Of a DNA stretch of 6,608 nucleotides, positions 4,855-6,608 are shown in pieces. How positions within the stretch are numbered: the stretch's first letter is position 1; each line of letters starts with the position of its first letter. The position numbers and the translations under genes were made by a program. A model generated the notes under the pieces. It did not search any database. It was not told the DNA's origin and saw only the letters and a program-made list of their open reading frames with translations. The stretch covers positions 1 through 6,608 of the forward strand of contig JADGNS010000283.1 of NCBI GenBank assembly GCA_017883355.1. Reading direction: 5' to 3'. Source of the DNA: Candidatus Solibacter sp. (GTDB lineage Bacteria; Acidobacteriota; Terriglobia; Bryobacterales; Bryobacteraceae).

Positions 4855-6608
4855 ATGCAGCTTCACACTCTCGACTGGATCATCGCGTTCCTGTCGGTCG
4901 CCATCTGTTTTGTGCCCGCGCTCTTCTTCGGAAGGCGCTCCGGGAAAAGTACGGCGGAGTTCTTCGCCTCGGGCCGCTCGGTTCCCTGGTGGCTGGCCGG
5001 CATTTCCATGGTGGCCACCACGTTCTCCAGCGATACGCCGAATCTGGTGGCCAACTTCGTCCGCACGCAGGGAGTCGCCGGCAACTGGCAGTGGTGGGCC
5101 TTCACCCTCACCGGGGTATCCACGGTGTTTTTCTTCGCGCGCCTGTGGCGGCGCTCGGGCGTGCTCACCGACCTGGAATTCTACGAACTGCGCTACTCCG
5201 GCAAGGCGGCCGGCGCGGTGCGCGGCTTCCGCGCCGTGTACCTGGGCCTCTTCTTCAACTGCATCATCATGGCGACGGTGAACCTGGCCGCCTGCAAGAT
5301 CGCGGCGATTCTGTTCGGCCTGGAGCGCTGGCAGACGCTGCTGGCGGTGGGGCTGCTCAACGTGATCTTCGCCACCTACTCGGGACTGTGGGGAGTGCTG
5401 GTCATCGACATGATCCAGTTCTTCATCAAGATGTCGGCGGTGATCGCGGCAGCGTATTTTGCGGTCAACCTGCCGCAAGTGGGCGGGATGAGCGGCCTGG
5501 TGGCCAAGCTCTCGGTGATGAAAGGTCCGGGCGGCCTGAACTATCTCAACATGCTGCCCGATTTCACCAACAACTGGGATCTGGCGGTGGCCGTCTTCAT
5601 CATTCCCATCACGGTGCAATGGTGGGCCACCTGGTATCCGGGCGCGGAACCCGGCGGCGGCAGCTACATCGCGCAACGCATGCTGGCCTCGAAATCGGAA
5701 AAGGACTCGCTCGGCGGCACGCTGTTCTTTAACGTCGCCCACTACGTTCTGCGGCCCTGGCCGTGGATTCTGGTCGGCCTGGCCTCGCTGATTATTTACC
5801 CCGAACTGAGCGACATCCAGAAGGCGTTCCCCAATCTGGACCCGACGCTGGTAGGCCACGATATCGCTTACCCGGCTATGCTGCGCTTCCTTCCCGTCGG
5901 ATGGGTGGGACTCATGCTGGGCGGCCTGATCGCCGCCAACTCATCGACCATTCTCACCCACCTCAACTGGGGCGCCTCTTACCTGGTGCACGATTTCTAT
6001 CGCCGCTTTGTGAATACCGAGGCCACCGAGAAGCACTACGTCAGGGCCGGGCGTTGCGCCACGGTCCTGTTATTCGTCGGGTCGAGCGGTATGGTCTTCC
6101 TGCTCTCCACCGCCAAGGACAGTTTCAACCTGCTGCTCCAGGTGGGCGCGGGAACCGGCCTGCTGTATCTGCTGCGCTGGTTCTGGTGGCGCATCACGGC
6201 GTGGTGTGAGATCGTGGCCATGATCAGTTCCTTCGGCGTGGCCATCGTCTTCCTGATTCTCTCCAAGAACGGCGTGGTCTTCGGCTTCTCCGAACAGTTG
6301 CTCATCGGCATCGCCATCACCACCGTCTCCTGGATCGCCACGGTCTACCTCGGTCCGCAAACCGATCCGGCGGTGCTGCTCAAGTTCTACGAAAAGGTGC
6401 GGCCCTTCGGCCCGGGCTGGCGGCACATTAAGTTGATGGCCAGCGCCGCCGAAGTGGAAGGCGACAATATTCCGCTGGCGCTCACCGGCTGGACGATGGG
6501 ATGTCTCATGATCTGGTCGGCGCTGTTTACGGTGGGCAACGTCCTGTACGGGCGCACCACTTACGCGCTGATTCTCGGCGGCATCTTCGCGGTCAGCGGG
6601 TTCATCGT
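4855..6608 (+). CDS. Sodium:solute symporter (SSS/SLC5 family), 3'-truncated
   Basis: The frame starts at ATG 4855-4857, runs without a stop to the right edge, and shows 584 complete residues. It is an inner-membrane protein with about 14-15 hydrophobic segments and would import a solute, most likely a sugar, driven by Na+. Family marks include the first-helix region PWWLAGISMVATTFSSDTPN (44-63), a Trp-rich WWATWYPGAEPGGG (256-269), RPWPW (300-304), and the helix LIAANSSTILTHLNWGASYL (358-377) followed by VHDFY. In that helix A361, S364 and T365 align with the Na2 sodium-site residues of vSGLT, as recalled. It is already longer than many SSS proteins (about 500 residues), with a basic loop around 505-535 and two further membrane segments. 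The start is 6 bp after the kinase stop with no clear Shine-Dalgarno, so translational coupling to the kinase is likely. The adjacent kinase suggests galactose, GalNAc or a related sugar, but the sequence does not fix the substrate. Confidence 0.93.
   Translation, partial: MQLHTLDWIIAFLSVAICFVPALFFGRRSGKSTAEFFASGRSVPWWLAGISMVATTFSSDTPNLVANFVRTQGVAGNWQWWAFTLTGVSTVFFFARLWRRSGVLTDLEFYELRYSGKAAGAVRGFRAVYLGLFFNCIIMATVNLAACKIAAILFGLERWQTLLAVGLLNVIFATYSGLWGVLVIDMIQFFIKMSAVIAAAYFAVNLPQVGGMSGLVAKLSVMKGPGGLNYLNMLPDFTNNWDLAVAVFIIPITVQWWATWYPGAEPGGGSYIAQRMLASKSEKDSLGGTLFFNVAHYVLRPWPWILVGLASLIIYPELSDIQKAFPNLDPTLVGHDIAYPAMLRFLPVGWVGLMLGGLIAANSSTILTHLNWGASYLVHDFYRRFVNTEATEKHYVRAGRCATVLLFVGSSGMVFLLSTAKDSFNLLLQVGAGTGLLYLLRWFWWRITAWCEIVAMISSFGVAIVFLILSKNGVVFGFSEQLLIGIAITTVSWIATVYLGPQTDPAVLLKFYEKVRPFGPGWRHIKLMASAAEVEGDNIPLALTGWTMGCLMIWSALFTVGNVLYGRTTYALILGGIFAVSGFI

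Noticed and set aside
4635..5859. Open frames of 365 codons (+, 4635-5732) and 338 codons (-, 4843-5859) over the kinase end and symporter
   Set aside because: Both are shadows of the symporter frame starting at 4855, which has clear membrane helices and SSS motifs. The shadow products are Arg/His/Gly-rich and unlike any family.
5763..6426. Short open frames on both strands near the right edge
   Set aside because: They overlap the continuing symporter frame and have low-complexity, Arg/Gly-rich products with no start signals.

Overview
This high-GC window holds four protein-coding genes and very little non-coding DNA. No RNA gene, mobile element, CRISPR array or long repeat was found. The style of the proteins suggests an environmental Gram-negative bacterium with a true outer membrane. 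They include an HAE1-type RND pump joined to a TolC-type outer-membrane channel, an exported T2 ribonuclease, and a GHMP sugar kinase next to a Trp-rich sodium:solute symporter. Acidobacteriota of the Solibacter/Bryobacter kind would fit, but that placement is an inference from recalled family resemblance, not a search.

Layout: (1) Bases 1-3007 (+) are the 3' part of one very long reading frame. It encodes the C-terminal half of an RND efflux permease, then, with no stop codon, a short basic-hydrophobic signal-like segment and a complete TolC-like outer-membrane efflux domain. The 5' part lies outside the window. (2) Bases 3008-3057 separate two convergent genes and contain a perfect 9-bp hairpin. 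(3) Bases 3058-3714 (-) encode a 218-residue exported RNase T2 family enzyme with both active-site motifs. (4) Bases 3715-3768 are a 54-bp divergent control region with a 7-bp dyad just before the kinase start. (5) Bases 3769-4848 (+) encode a 359-residue galactokinase-family protein whose motifs look more like GALK2 (N-acetylgalactosamine kinase) than classical GalK. (6) Six bases later, from 4855 to beyond the right edge, lies a sodium:solute symporter (SSS/SLC5 family) of at least 584 residues.

How the genes relate: the kinase and symporter are almost certainly one transcript and form a simple 'import the sugar with Na+, then phosphorylate it' pair. The RNase T2 is divergent from them and probably acts in the periplasm or outside the cell. 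The efflux gene is convergent and functionally separate. The most notable item is the one-chain RND-TolC fusion and the topology problem its junction must solve. I saw no clear sign of a wholly new system.
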